Source: an uncultured Prevotellaceae bacterium
Lineage (GTDB): Bacteria; Bacteroidota; Bacteroidia; Bacteroidales; Bacteroidaceae
Assembly (NCBI GenBank): GCA_947306605.1
Contig: CAMZHB010000142.1
Coordinates: forward strand, 1-5,016
Direction of reading: 5' to 3'
Length of the DNA stretch: 5,016 nucleotides
Below, piece by piece: positions 1 to 5,016 of the stretch (positions are counted from its first letter, which is position 1; each line of letters begins with the position of its first letter). Under the pieces are notes generated by a model. The model was given only the letters and a program-made list of their open reading frames with translations, was not told the origin of the DNA and searched no databases. The position numbers and the translations under genes were made by a program.

Positions 1-1
1 A

Positions 2-31
2 GAAGCCTTAATGGAGTTCCTGAAGCAGTAA
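2..31 (+). CDS. 3' end of an unidentified upstream gene (partial)
   Basis: Reading from base 2, the frame gives EALMEFLKQ followed by TAA at 29-31. The last A of that stop is the first base of the ATG at 31, the TAATG overlap typical of translationally coupled genes. That overlap is the only support, since nine residues cannot identify a product. If the overlap is real, the ATG at 31 is a native start and the upstream gene belonged to the same operon as the metallophosphoesterase-like N-terminus that follows, not to the tpiA group. Confidence 0.3.
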   Translation, partial: EALMEFLKQ

Positions 32-597
32 TGAGGATAGTTCTTCTTTCTGATATTCATGCCAATGTCACAGCCTTCGAGGCTGTCCTTACCGACATGA
101 ATAATATGGGTCATTGTGATGCCATAGCACTTTTGGGCGATTTGTGTGAGGACTACGGACCGGGTCTGTGCGCCTTGTCGGCCTCTGGCGCGGATATTGT
201 GTCGCATTGGAGGCAAACGACGGGAGCCATGTACCCTGTCTACACGGCCGACCCCATTGTGCTGAAGACCATCGTGCGTGCCAACCCCGGCGTGTTGCTC
301 CTGCGTGGCGGCACAATCTTGAACAAATGGAATCACCGCGACTTGCCTTCACTGATGTCGGACATTGGGAAGACAATGTCGGATTTAGAAAAAAATAAAT
401 CGGACTTTGTTTTGTCAAAACGGGACATAGAACAGGCTTTCACGGACTCGCTTTCGAAAAAAACGGGAGAAAAATGGCTTTCGGGGTGGATAAAGTGGGC
501 GATGAATTATGTAATCCCTCTAATTTTTATTATTTTTGCATATCGAATCCGATATAGTTGGAAAAAGAACTTGGATAGAACGAAAAATAAAACGTAA
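31..597 (+). CDS. Chimeric ORF: metallophosphoesterase N-terminus joined to C-terminal half of a thioredoxin-like membrane protein
   Basis: This 188-residue frame looks like two proteins. Residues 1-44 match the start of YfcE/MJ0936-type calcineurin-like phosphoesterases: a first beta strand ending in SDIHAN (D8, H10 as metal ligands), then LLGDL (G36, D37) and YGP (42-44). The later GNHD and His ligands are absent, so it cannot be a working phosphoesterase. From about residue 45 it changes to what I recall as the C-terminal part of the Bacteroidales DoxX/BT_3928-type protein: LSASGADI, a WRQTTGA segment, TADPIVLKTIVRANPG and a GGTILNKW strand, a thioredoxin-like fold. Residues 102-143 form a heptad repeat. 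Residues about 152-173 are one membrane helix, followed by a basic tail. The DoxX membrane domain expected upstream is missing. The position 14 bases before tpiA fits the second parent. The frame also stays open upstream of the ATG to base 1; I chose the ATG at 31 because the phosphoesterase motif begins there and it overlaps a stop. It may be a pseudogene or an assembly join. Confidence 0.6.
   Translation: MRIVLLSDIHANVTAFEAVLTDMNNMGHCDAIALLGDLCEDYGPGLCALSASGADIVSHWRQTTGAMYPVYTADPIVLKTIVRANPGVLLLRGGTILNKWNHRDLPSLMSDIGKTMSDLEKNKSDFVLSKRDIEQAFTDSLSKKTGEKWLSGWIKWAMNYVIPLIFIIFAYRIRYSWKKNLDRTKNKT
355..459 (+). repeat. Degenerate 21-base tandem repeat within the ORF
   Basis: Five consecutive 21-base units start at 355, 376, 397, 418 and 439. 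Bases 4-9 of the units read tcggac, tcggat, tcggac, cgggac and acggac. In protein the period is seven residues: MSDIGKT, MSDLEKN, KSDFVLS, KRDIEQA, FTDSLSK, with Asp at the third position of each unit (D111, D118, D125, D132, D139) and usually a hydrophobic residue after it. The preceding HRDLPSL also fits. The array links the thioredoxin-like part to the membrane helix. The first unit also holds a perfect 7-base hairpin stem (361-367 with 374-380). Confidence 0.55.
531..538 (+). promoter_or_regulatory. Possible -7 promoter element for tpiA
   Basis: TATTTTTG matches the Bacteroidetes -7 consensus TAnnTTTG and lies about 75 bases before the tpiA start. No TTTG is seen at the expected -33 spacing. 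The motif falls in the T-rich codons of a membrane helix, where it could arise by chance. If used, it would let tpiA be transcribed independently of the damaged-looking gene upstream. Confidence 0.22.
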
Positions 598-611
598 TAA
601 TACCACTAAAA

Positions 612-1373
612 ATGAGAAAGAAAATTGTAGCAGGCAACTGGAAAATGAATATGTCCCTGCAAGATGGCATTGAGTTGGCTAACGAAGTGAACGAATCGCT
701 TTTGAACGACGCTCCCTCGTGTGAAGTTGTGATTTGTACGCCTTTCATTCATCTGGCATCGGTTGCCGGAATCATTGACACCAATGTGCTGAAGCTTGGA
801 GCCGAGAACTGTGCAGACAAAGCCAAAGGTGCTTACACCGGTGAAGTCTCTGCAGAAATGGTAAAGTCGACTGGCGCAGAATATGTGATACTTGGTCACA
901 GCGAACGCCGCGCTTACTATGCTGAAACTCCGGAAATACTGAAAGAAAAAGTGAATTTGGCCCTTGCAAATGGCTTGAAAGTCATCTTTTGTATCGGTGA
1001 AGTGCTCGAAGAACGCGAGTCGGGCAAACAAAACGAGGTTGTAGAGGCCCAGTTGTCTGGTTCTCTGTTCGACTTAACCGCAGAACAGTTCGCCAATGTC
1101 GTATTGGCTTATGAGCCAGTTTGGGCTATCGGCACCGGAAAGACAGCTACGGCCGAACAAGCCGAAGAAATGCACGCCTTTATCCGTAAAACGATTGCCG
1201 AAAAGTTCGGTAAGGACGTTGCTGAAGCCACAACGATTCTCTACGGAGGCAGTTGTAAGCCCAGTAATGCGAAGGAACTTTTTGCCAAACCCGATGTGGA
1301 CGGCGGTTTGATTGGTGGCGCTTCGCTTAAAGCCGAGGACTTCAAGGGCATCGTTGATGCCTGGAAGGCCTGA
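612..1373 (+). CDS. tpiA: Triosephosphate isomerase
   Basis: Cytosolic TIM-barrel enzyme that interconverts dihydroxyacetone phosphate and glyceraldehyde 3-phosphate in glycolysis and gluconeogenesis. At 253 residues it has normal family length and all signature parts: the AGNWKMN substrate loop (N9, K11), GAENCADK with GAYTGEVS (63-80), the catalytic His in ILGHSERR (H96), FCIGE (126-130), the catalytic Glu in AYEPVWAIGTGKTA (E168, followed by the mobile loop 6), YGGS (211-214) and the phosphate-binding GGLIGGAS (231-238). The ATG at 612 is right because the first strand starts immediately with MRKKIVAGNW. It lies 14 bases after the preceding ORF and 97 bases before the SPOR gene, in the same direction. 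Nothing points to damage. Identification is secure from the motifs alone. Confidence 0.98.
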   Translation: MRKKIVAGNWKMNMSLQDGIELANEVNESLLNDAPSCEVVICTPFIHLASVAGIIDTNVLKLGAENCADKAKGAYTGEVSAEMVKSTGAEYVILGHSERRAYYAETPEILKEKVNLALANGLKVIFCIGEVLEERESGKQNEVVEAQLSGSLFDLTAEQFANVVLAYEPVWAIGTGKTATAEQAEEMHAFIRKTIAEKFGKDVAEATTILYGGSCKPSNAKELFAKPDVDGGLIGGASLKAEDFKGIVDAWKA

Positions 1374-1470
1374 ACCTATCTGTATTGAACGAAAGGCAGC
1401 CGGCGTGGAGGGATGTCGCATTCGCCCGGCGCTGACTGTCACCCAATAATTAATAAACCAATTGTTCGGA

Positions 1471-2097
1471 ATGAAAAAGGCTTCCTGCATAGGAATACTG
1501 GCATGGTTGTTGGCAATGATTGCCCCGTTGTCGGCCTCGGCTCAGACTTTCTCTGATGAAATTCAGAAGTCTGCGCCAGGACAAGGCATTGTGGTAATAC
1601 ATCAGTCGCAAGAACTGGCCGATATGTTGAATGGACGTCCTTCCACAACAACTGCCGGCCGCGCCAAACCCGGTATAACTGACACAAAAACGACGGAGGA
1701 AGGCAAAGACAGCAAGAAGCCGGATGCAAAGACGAATACCGGTCTGACCAATCCTAACAAGGATGGTGCTGATGGCAATTCCACGGAAGACAAGCCGAAC
1801 GTAATGCGCAACAAAGCCTACCGTAGCAGTTACGCTACCAAAGGTTATCGCGTGCAAATCTATTCCGGCGATGATTCCAGGACAGCCCGCCAACGTGCCA
1901 ACGCACTTGCGGCTGAGTTTAAAAGCTATTTTCCCGATATTCCGGCATATACCCATTTCTATTCCCCGCACTGGACATGTCGGGTGGGAGATTTCCGTAC
2001 CTATGAAGAAGCCAACGCCTGCCTGAATCAAATTAGGCGCACCAATAGCTTTAAAGCTGCGGCAATAATCAAGTGTACGGTGAGGGTAAGTTATTAA
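1471..2097 (+). CDS. Secreted SPOR-domain protein
   Basis: A 208-residue exported protein. Residues 1-24 form a clear signal peptide: KK, a hydrophobic core (about 7-20), then SASA with cleavage expected before Q25. The mature N-terminus has a short conserved-looking part (FSDEIQKSAPGQGIVVIHQS, 27-46). A Lys/Thr/Asp/Asn-rich low-complexity linker follows (about 57-112). The C-terminus is a SPOR domain (about 124-206): GYRVQIYSGD as the first strand, the Arg/Ala-rich helix, then WTCRVGDFRTYEEANACL and a final strand. SPOR domains bind denuded septal peptidoglycan glycan strands, so a periplasmic or envelope role is inferred; the exact function is unknown. The frame extends to a TTG at 1462, but the ATG at 1471 gives a standard signal peptide (MKKA) and is preferred. 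folE starts 10 bases after its stop, so the two are probably cotranscribed. Confidence 0.88.
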   Translation: MKKASCIGILAWLLAMIAPLSASAQTFSDEIQKSAPGQGIVVIHQSQELADMLNGRPSTTTAGRAKPGITDTKTTEEGKDSKKPDAKTNTGLTNPNKDGADGNSTEDKPNVMRNKAYRSSYATKGYRVQIYSGDDSRTARQRANALAAEFKSYFPDIPAYTHFYSPHWTCRVGDFRTYEEANACLNQIRRTNSFKAAAIIKCTVRVSY

Positions 2098-2107
2098 AGA
2101 CAGAACA

Positions 2108-2704
2108 ATGAACGACACAGACAATAAGAACGCCCGCCAGCAAGAACTGGAGTCGCTCTTCCTCCGCGAGTTAGAGCTTCTGGGCGAAGATCCAAACCGC
2201 GAAGGATTGCTCAAGACGCCGTCGCGTGTGGCCAAATCTATTCTTGACCTTACGAGAGGCTATAATATGAATCCCTTGGAGGTGCTGCAATCGGCTAAGT
2301 TCAAAGAGGATTATCGCCAAATGGTCATTGTGAAAGACATAGACTTCTTTTCTCTGTGCGAACACCACATGATTCCGTTCTATGGCAAGGCTCACGTGGC
2401 TTATATCCCAAACGGCTATATAACAGGTCTGAGTAAGATAGTACGTGTAGTTGACATTTTCTCCCATCGCTTGCAGGTGCAGGAACGTATGACCACACAA
2501 ATTAAAGAATGTATTCAGACCGCACTCAATCCAATGGGTGTAATGGTTGTTATAGAGGCTAAACACATGTGTATGCAAATGCGAGGAGTTGAGAAGCAGA
2601 ACTCCATAACGACAACGAGTGATTTTACCGGGGCTTTCAACCGGCAAGAAACACGGTCAGAGTTCCTGCAGCTTATCAGGCACAATCCAATAGGCGGTAT
2701 ATAG
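2108..2704 (+). CDS. folE: GTP cyclohydrolase I
   Basis: Converts GTP to 7,8-dihydroneopterin triphosphate and formate, the entry step to folate and other pterins; a cytosolic homodecamer in the family. At 198 residues it is close to the usual bacterial length. Visible motifs are the N-terminal helical region with EDPNREGLLKTPSRVAKS (27-44), the zinc and active-site segment SLCEHHMIPF (C84, H86, H87), GYITGLSKIVRVVDIFSHRLQVQE (103-126), and EAKHMCMQMRGVEKQNS (150-166) with H153 and the third zinc ligand C155. All three zinc ligands (C84, H87, C155) and both catalytic His (H86, H153) of the type IA enzyme are present, so it should be active. The start is the first ATG, 10 bases after the SPOR gene stop. 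It is the last gene of the plus-strand cluster and ends 17 bases before a hairpin terminator. Confidence 0.98.
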   Translation: MNDTDNKNARQQELESLFLRELELLGEDPNREGLLKTPSRVAKSILDLTRGYNMNPLEVLQSAKFKEDYRQMVIVKDIDFFSLCEHHMIPFYGKAHVAYIPNGYITGLSKIVRVVDIFSHRLQVQERMTTQIKECIQTALNPMGVMVVIEAKHMCMQMRGVEKQNSITTTSDFTGAFNRQETRSEFLQLIRHNPIGGI

Positions 2705-2721
2705 TCGAATTGTATAATTAA

Positions 2722-2763
2722 AACGGGCGAGGTGTTTTCAAAATGCCTCGCCCGTTGTTTTTT
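2722..2763. terminator. Bidirectional intrinsic terminator between folE and dnaG
   Basis: A perfect 11-base stem (2722-2732 with 2746-2756, arms aacgggcgagg and cctcgcccgtt) can be extended inward through two G-T wobbles and an AAAA/TTTT stretch. On the plus strand it is followed by a T-run (2758-2763), and on the minus strand by TTTTAATTAT. It lies between two convergent genes, 17 bases after the folE stop and directly after the dnaG stop, so it can end transcription from both sides. Confidence 0.9.
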
Positions 2764-2764
2764 G

Positions 2765-4774
2765 CTAATTATAACTTCTCAGCGCTTCCTGTAAGTTTTG
2801 CTGAGATTCTTTTAATTCTTTGTAACGTTCCATCATCAGCCGGTTGTCATCTTCATCGTGCTCCGTATCTGACTGCATCTTTGACATAATTTCCTTAATC
2901 TGCTCGTTAACGATAGCTAAGAGTAAATCAATGACCATGAGAGGAACGTTGTGATTGAGATTCTCGATGCTGTCTGTAATCTGATGGTTTTTAAGAGAAG
3001 TTGAATTCAGTTGATACTGTTCGCTGACGAGTAAAGCCCCCATTTGGCTGATTTGTTCGTCAGGATGTTGTACAAAAAACTTGCTGGCAATAAAGTTCGG
3101 GTCGCCTTGGTGAACTATGGCTTCCTGCATCATTTTGTCGAAAAGAGGGTATTCGAATGCCAGTTCCTGTTCTGCCAGTTCCTGTTGCAGATATTGGATG
3201 ACACTTAGCCCATTGCCATTATCGTCGACTCCCATTTGCTTCTCTCCGTAGCGCACAATGGCACGCATCAGTTGTTCTTCTTTACGAAAACGTGCGGTAC
3301 GCTGCTCCTTTGGTGGCAGTACAGGCATACTGTGTTTGCGTGGCGGTGTGGCAATCCATTTCTCTTCATCCTTTTGTGTGTGCACAGGTTCCTGTGATAT
3401 TTGTCTTGCTTGTTCTGCTTCCTGACGTGCGGTTTCCTGTTCCCGTTGTTTTCGCTTTTCTTCGTAATATTTGCGACGGATTTGCCGACTTTTGTCAATC
3501 AACAATTGTTCCTGCACGTTAAGCTGGGCACTGCATTCCTTTATATAATAGGCTCGGATGACGGTGTCTGGAATAAGCGAGATGCTCTCCATGATGTCGT
3601 CCACCACTTGTCCCTGTTTGAACGGGTCTCCGTTGCTGTCTTTCAGTAAGATGTCTACTTTGAAGCGAATGAAATCCACCTGATGCTCTTCAATGTATTG
3701 TACATATTCTTCGGCATTGTGCTTACGGGCGAAACTGTCAGGATCGTCGCCGTCAGGAAGGAGCAGAACCTTGATGTCCATGCCCTCCTCCAACAGCATA
3801 TTGATGCCTCGCAGTGATGCTTTGATGCCGGCGCTGTCACCGTCGTACAAGACCGTCAGATGGCTGGTGAAGCGATGGATAAGCCGTATCTGTTCGTATG
3901 TGAGCGAAGTTCCCGATGAAGCCACCACGTTCTCGATGCCACATTGGTGCATTGAAATCACGTCAGTGTAGCCTTCCACCAGGTAACAGCGGTCATTCTT
4001 CTGAATGGCTTTCTTTGCGAAATAAATTCCGTACAGTTCGTTGCGCTTCAAGTAGATTTCCGATTCCGGCGAGTTCAGATATTTTGGCGCATTCTTGTTT
4101 TCCGTGTTTAGTATACGGGCTCCAAAGGCAACAATGCGGCCGTCGAGTGTATGAACCGGGAAAATGACGCGGTCATAAAACTTGTCGCGCAGCGTGCCGT
4201 TTTCCAATTGCTTGCATAATCCTGTTTTTAGCAAAAACTCCTCACGATATCCCTTGCTCACAGCCTCCTTGGCCAATGCATCGCGCGATGGCAGAGCATA
4301 ACCGAGTTGGAATTTCCGGATGATGTCATCTCTGAAGCCGCGCTTGCGCAAGTAGGCCAGCCCCACGCTTTGGCCTTCTGGAGTCTCGTACAAGATGTGC
4401 TGGAAATAGTCACCGGCCCATTTGTTGACAATAAAGAGACTGGCCCGCATGTCATGAGCTTGGCGTTCCTCCGGGGTAATGTCCTTTTCGTGTATTTCAA
4501 TGCCATATTTGCGCGCGAGCCAGCGGAGGGCATCGGGGTAGGACATTTGCTCGTGATTCATCAGAAAGCGGATGGCATCACCGGCTTCTCCGCACGAGAA
4601 ACACTTGTAGATGCCTTTCGTTTGCGAAACCATGAATGACGGTGTCCGCTCGTTGTGAAACGGGCAGAGAGCTTTGTAGTTTGTGCCGGCTTTGCGCAGA
4701 GACACAAATTCGGAGATGACCTCCACAATGTCTGTTGCGCTTTTTATCCGCTCAATCGTTTGATAATCAATCAT
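2765..4774 (-). CDS. dnaG: DNA primase
   Basis: Synthesises the RNA primers for replication, working with the replicative helicase DnaB. The 669-residue length fits Bacteroidetes DnaG. Domains in order: an N-terminal CHC2 zinc finger (C37, H40, C58, C61, in CPFHNERTPSF and YKCFSCGEAGDA); the core with the conserved RDKFYDRVIFPVHTLDGRIVAFGAR region (196-220) and KYLNSPES (231-238); a TOPRIM domain with E267 in LVEGYTDV and D311/D313 in LYDGDSAG as metal ligands; a charged, Glu/Gln/Arg-rich linker (about 426-475), probably helical; and a less conserved C-terminal region (about 495-669) where the helicase-interaction domain is expected. All catalytic motifs are intact. The ATG at 4774 gives the standard MIDYQTIERIKSATDIVEVI start. 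It is convergent with folE, shares its terminator, and has its own promoter upstream. Confidence 0.98.
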   Translation of the reverse strand: MIDYQTIERIKSATDIVEVISEFVSLRKAGTNYKALCPFHNERTPSFMVSQTKGIYKCFSCGEAGDAIRFLMNHEQMSYPDALRWLARKYGIEIHEKDITPEERQAHDMRASLFIVNKWAGDYFQHILYETPEGQSVGLAYLRKRGFRDDIIRKFQLGYALPSRDALAKEAVSKGYREEFLLKTGLCKQLENGTLRDKFYDRVIFPVHTLDGRIVAFGARILNTENKNAPKYLNSPESEIYLKRNELYGIYFAKKAIQKNDRCYLVEGYTDVISMHQCGIENVVASSGTSLTYEQIRLIHRFTSHLTVLYDGDSAGIKASLRGINMLLEEGMDIKVLLLPDGDDPDSFARKHNAEEYVQYIEEHQVDFIRFKVDILLKDSNGDPFKQGQVVDDIMESISLIPDTVIRAYYIKECSAQLNVQEQLLIDKSRQIRRKYYEEKRKQREQETARQEAEQARQISQEPVHTQKDEEKWIATPPRKHSMPVLPPKEQRTARFRKEEQLMRAIVRYGEKQMGVDDNGNGLSVIQYLQQELAEQELAFEYPLFDKMMQEAIVHQGDPNFIASKFFVQHPDEQISQMGALLVSEQYQLNSTSLKNHQITDSIENLNHNVPLMVIDLLLAIVNEQIKEIMSKMQSDTEHDEDDNRLMMERYKELKESQQNLQEALRSYN

Positions 4775-4797
4775 GGATTTTATTCAGAAATCTAATG

Positions 4798-4805
4798 CAA
4801 ATATA
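4798..4805 (-). promoter_or_regulatory. dnaG promoter, Bacteroidetes -7 element
   Basis: On the minus strand the sequence TATATTTG matches the Bacteroidetes -7 consensus TAnnTTTG exactly. It ends 23 bases before the dnaG ATG, so transcription would start roughly 15-20 bases before the start codon, giving a very short leader. A TTTG at -33 is not evident at the usual spacing, so the -33 half is weak. The surrounding region (about 4775-4880) is AT-rich, as expected of a promoter. Confidence 0.55.
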
Positions 4806-4906
4806 CAGTTTTCTTTTGGGATACACCATGAGAAGATAAAAATAAAATCACAAATTACATCACTATTATTTTTACATTTCGGGGGTGGCGAGATTCCGAT
4901 GCTCAA

Positions 4907-4962
4907 AAGCGGCGTCTCGGGCCGCAGAAGCGGCGTCTTAAAATTTTGAGACGCCGCTTCTG
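4907..4962. repeat. Intergenic palindromic repeat with two direct and one inverted copy
   Basis: The 11-mer aagcggcgtct occurs directly at 4907-4917 and 4928-4938, and in inverted form at 4949-4959. The second copy and the inverted copy form a near-perfect 38-base palindrome (4925-4962), centred on AAAATTTT, with a single T-G pair at 4939/4948. The first copy can instead pair over 12 bases (4907-4918 with 4948-4959), and gcggc (4909-4913) can pair with gccgc (4921-4925). The block is much richer in GC than the flank just upstream of dnaG. No good T-run follows on either strand, so it looks more like an interspersed repeat than a simple terminator. Confidence 0.75.
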
Positions 4963-4983
4963 ATTTCATTACCGCTTCGCTCC

Positions 4984-5013
4984 CGAACTTCGTTCGCGTG
5001 ATGCCTGCGGCAT
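4984..5013. repeat. Two consecutive small perfect hairpins at the window end
   Basis: Two short perfect dyads lie close together: cgaac (4984-4988) with gttcg (4992-4996) around a 3-base loop ttc, and atgcc (5001-5005) with ggcat (5009-5013) around tgc. A weaker gc-ttc-gc motif sits just before them, near 4974-4980. They continue the repeat cluster at 4907-4962, and the structure may run past the window edge. No coding signal was found in this stretch. Confidence 0.45.
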
Positions 5014-5016
5014 TGT

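Noticed and set aside
355..459. CRISPR array
   Set aside because: The 21-base units are contiguous without spacers, are degenerate, and are translated in frame, so this is a coding tandem repeat and not a repeat-spacer array.
798..851. GAENC instead of the more common GAQN segment in triosephosphate isomerase
   Set aside because: I recall the same GAENCADK form in Bacteroides homologs, so it is a lineage feature and not an unusual substitution.
606..1031. Minus-strand frame opposite tpiA, and other long antisense frames within tpiA, folE and dnaG
   Set aside because: All lie opposite genes whose catalytic motifs are complete, and their translations show no family features.
1397..1434. Possible hairpin between tpiA and the SPOR gene
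   Set aside because: The arms share only short pairings (gccgg 1399-1403 with ccggc 1426-1430, or cagc with gctg) over a long loop, and no T-run follows. It is too weak to call a terminator or regulatory element.
1450..2235. A 261-codon minus-strand open frame opposite the SPOR gene
   Set aside because: It is antisense to a well-supported secreted SPOR-domain protein and to the start of folE, has no recognisable domain, and has no promoter evidence. It is a shadow frame.
3355..3500. Low-complexity Glu/Gln/Arg segment in dnaG as a possible insertion
   Set aside because: It lies in the linker between the TOPRIM core and the C-terminal region, where primases vary in length and charge, and total length is normal.
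4784..4969. A 61-codon minus-strand open frame upstream of dnaG
   Set aside because: It reads straight through the palindromic repeat and the dnaG promoter, has no domain-like composition, and ends just before the dnaG start. It is better explained as open by chance in noncoding DNA.

Overview
The window reads as a chromosomal segment of a Bacteroidales bacterium, most likely Prevotella-like. The basis is the protein style of the triosephosphate isomerase and primase, a set of neighbours I know from Bacteroides/Prevotella (a DoxX/thioredoxin-type membrane protein, tpiA, a SPOR-domain protein, folE), weak or absent Shine-Dalgarno sites, and a good Bacteroidetes -7 promoter motif (TAnnTTTG) in front of dnaG. 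The taxonomic call is inference from protein recall, not a search.

Layout. Bases 1-31 hold the last codons of an upstream gene whose stop overlaps the next start (TAATG). Bases 31-597 are one open frame that looks like two unrelated proteins joined. About 40 residues of a calcineurin-like metallophosphoesterase N-terminus are followed by the C-terminal half of the thioredoxin-like membrane protein that normally precedes tpiA in this group. Then come tpiA (612-1373), a secreted SPOR-domain protein (1471-2097) and folE (2108-2704), all on the plus strand and closely spaced, probably one operon. A strong hairpin with T-runs at both ends (2722-2763) separates folE from dnaG, which runs convergently on the minus strand (2765-4774). 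The last 242 bases carry the dnaG promoter and then a GC-rich block of inverted and direct repeats running to the window edge.

Function. The four complete genes are housekeeping: glycolysis/gluconeogenesis (TpiA), a periplasmic or envelope peptidoglycan-binding protein (SPOR), the first step of pterin/folate synthesis (FolE), and replication priming (DnaG). They share no pathway; their linkage looks like conserved gene order rather than a functional system. I see no defence system, mobile-element gene, CRISPR array, tRNA or rRNA.

The observations most worth checking are the chimeric first ORF (real recombination or assembly misjoin), a 21-base-period tandem repeat inside it that encodes a heptad with Asp at a fixed position, and the palindromic repeat cluster at 4907-5016. 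I found no convincing undescribed biological system here.
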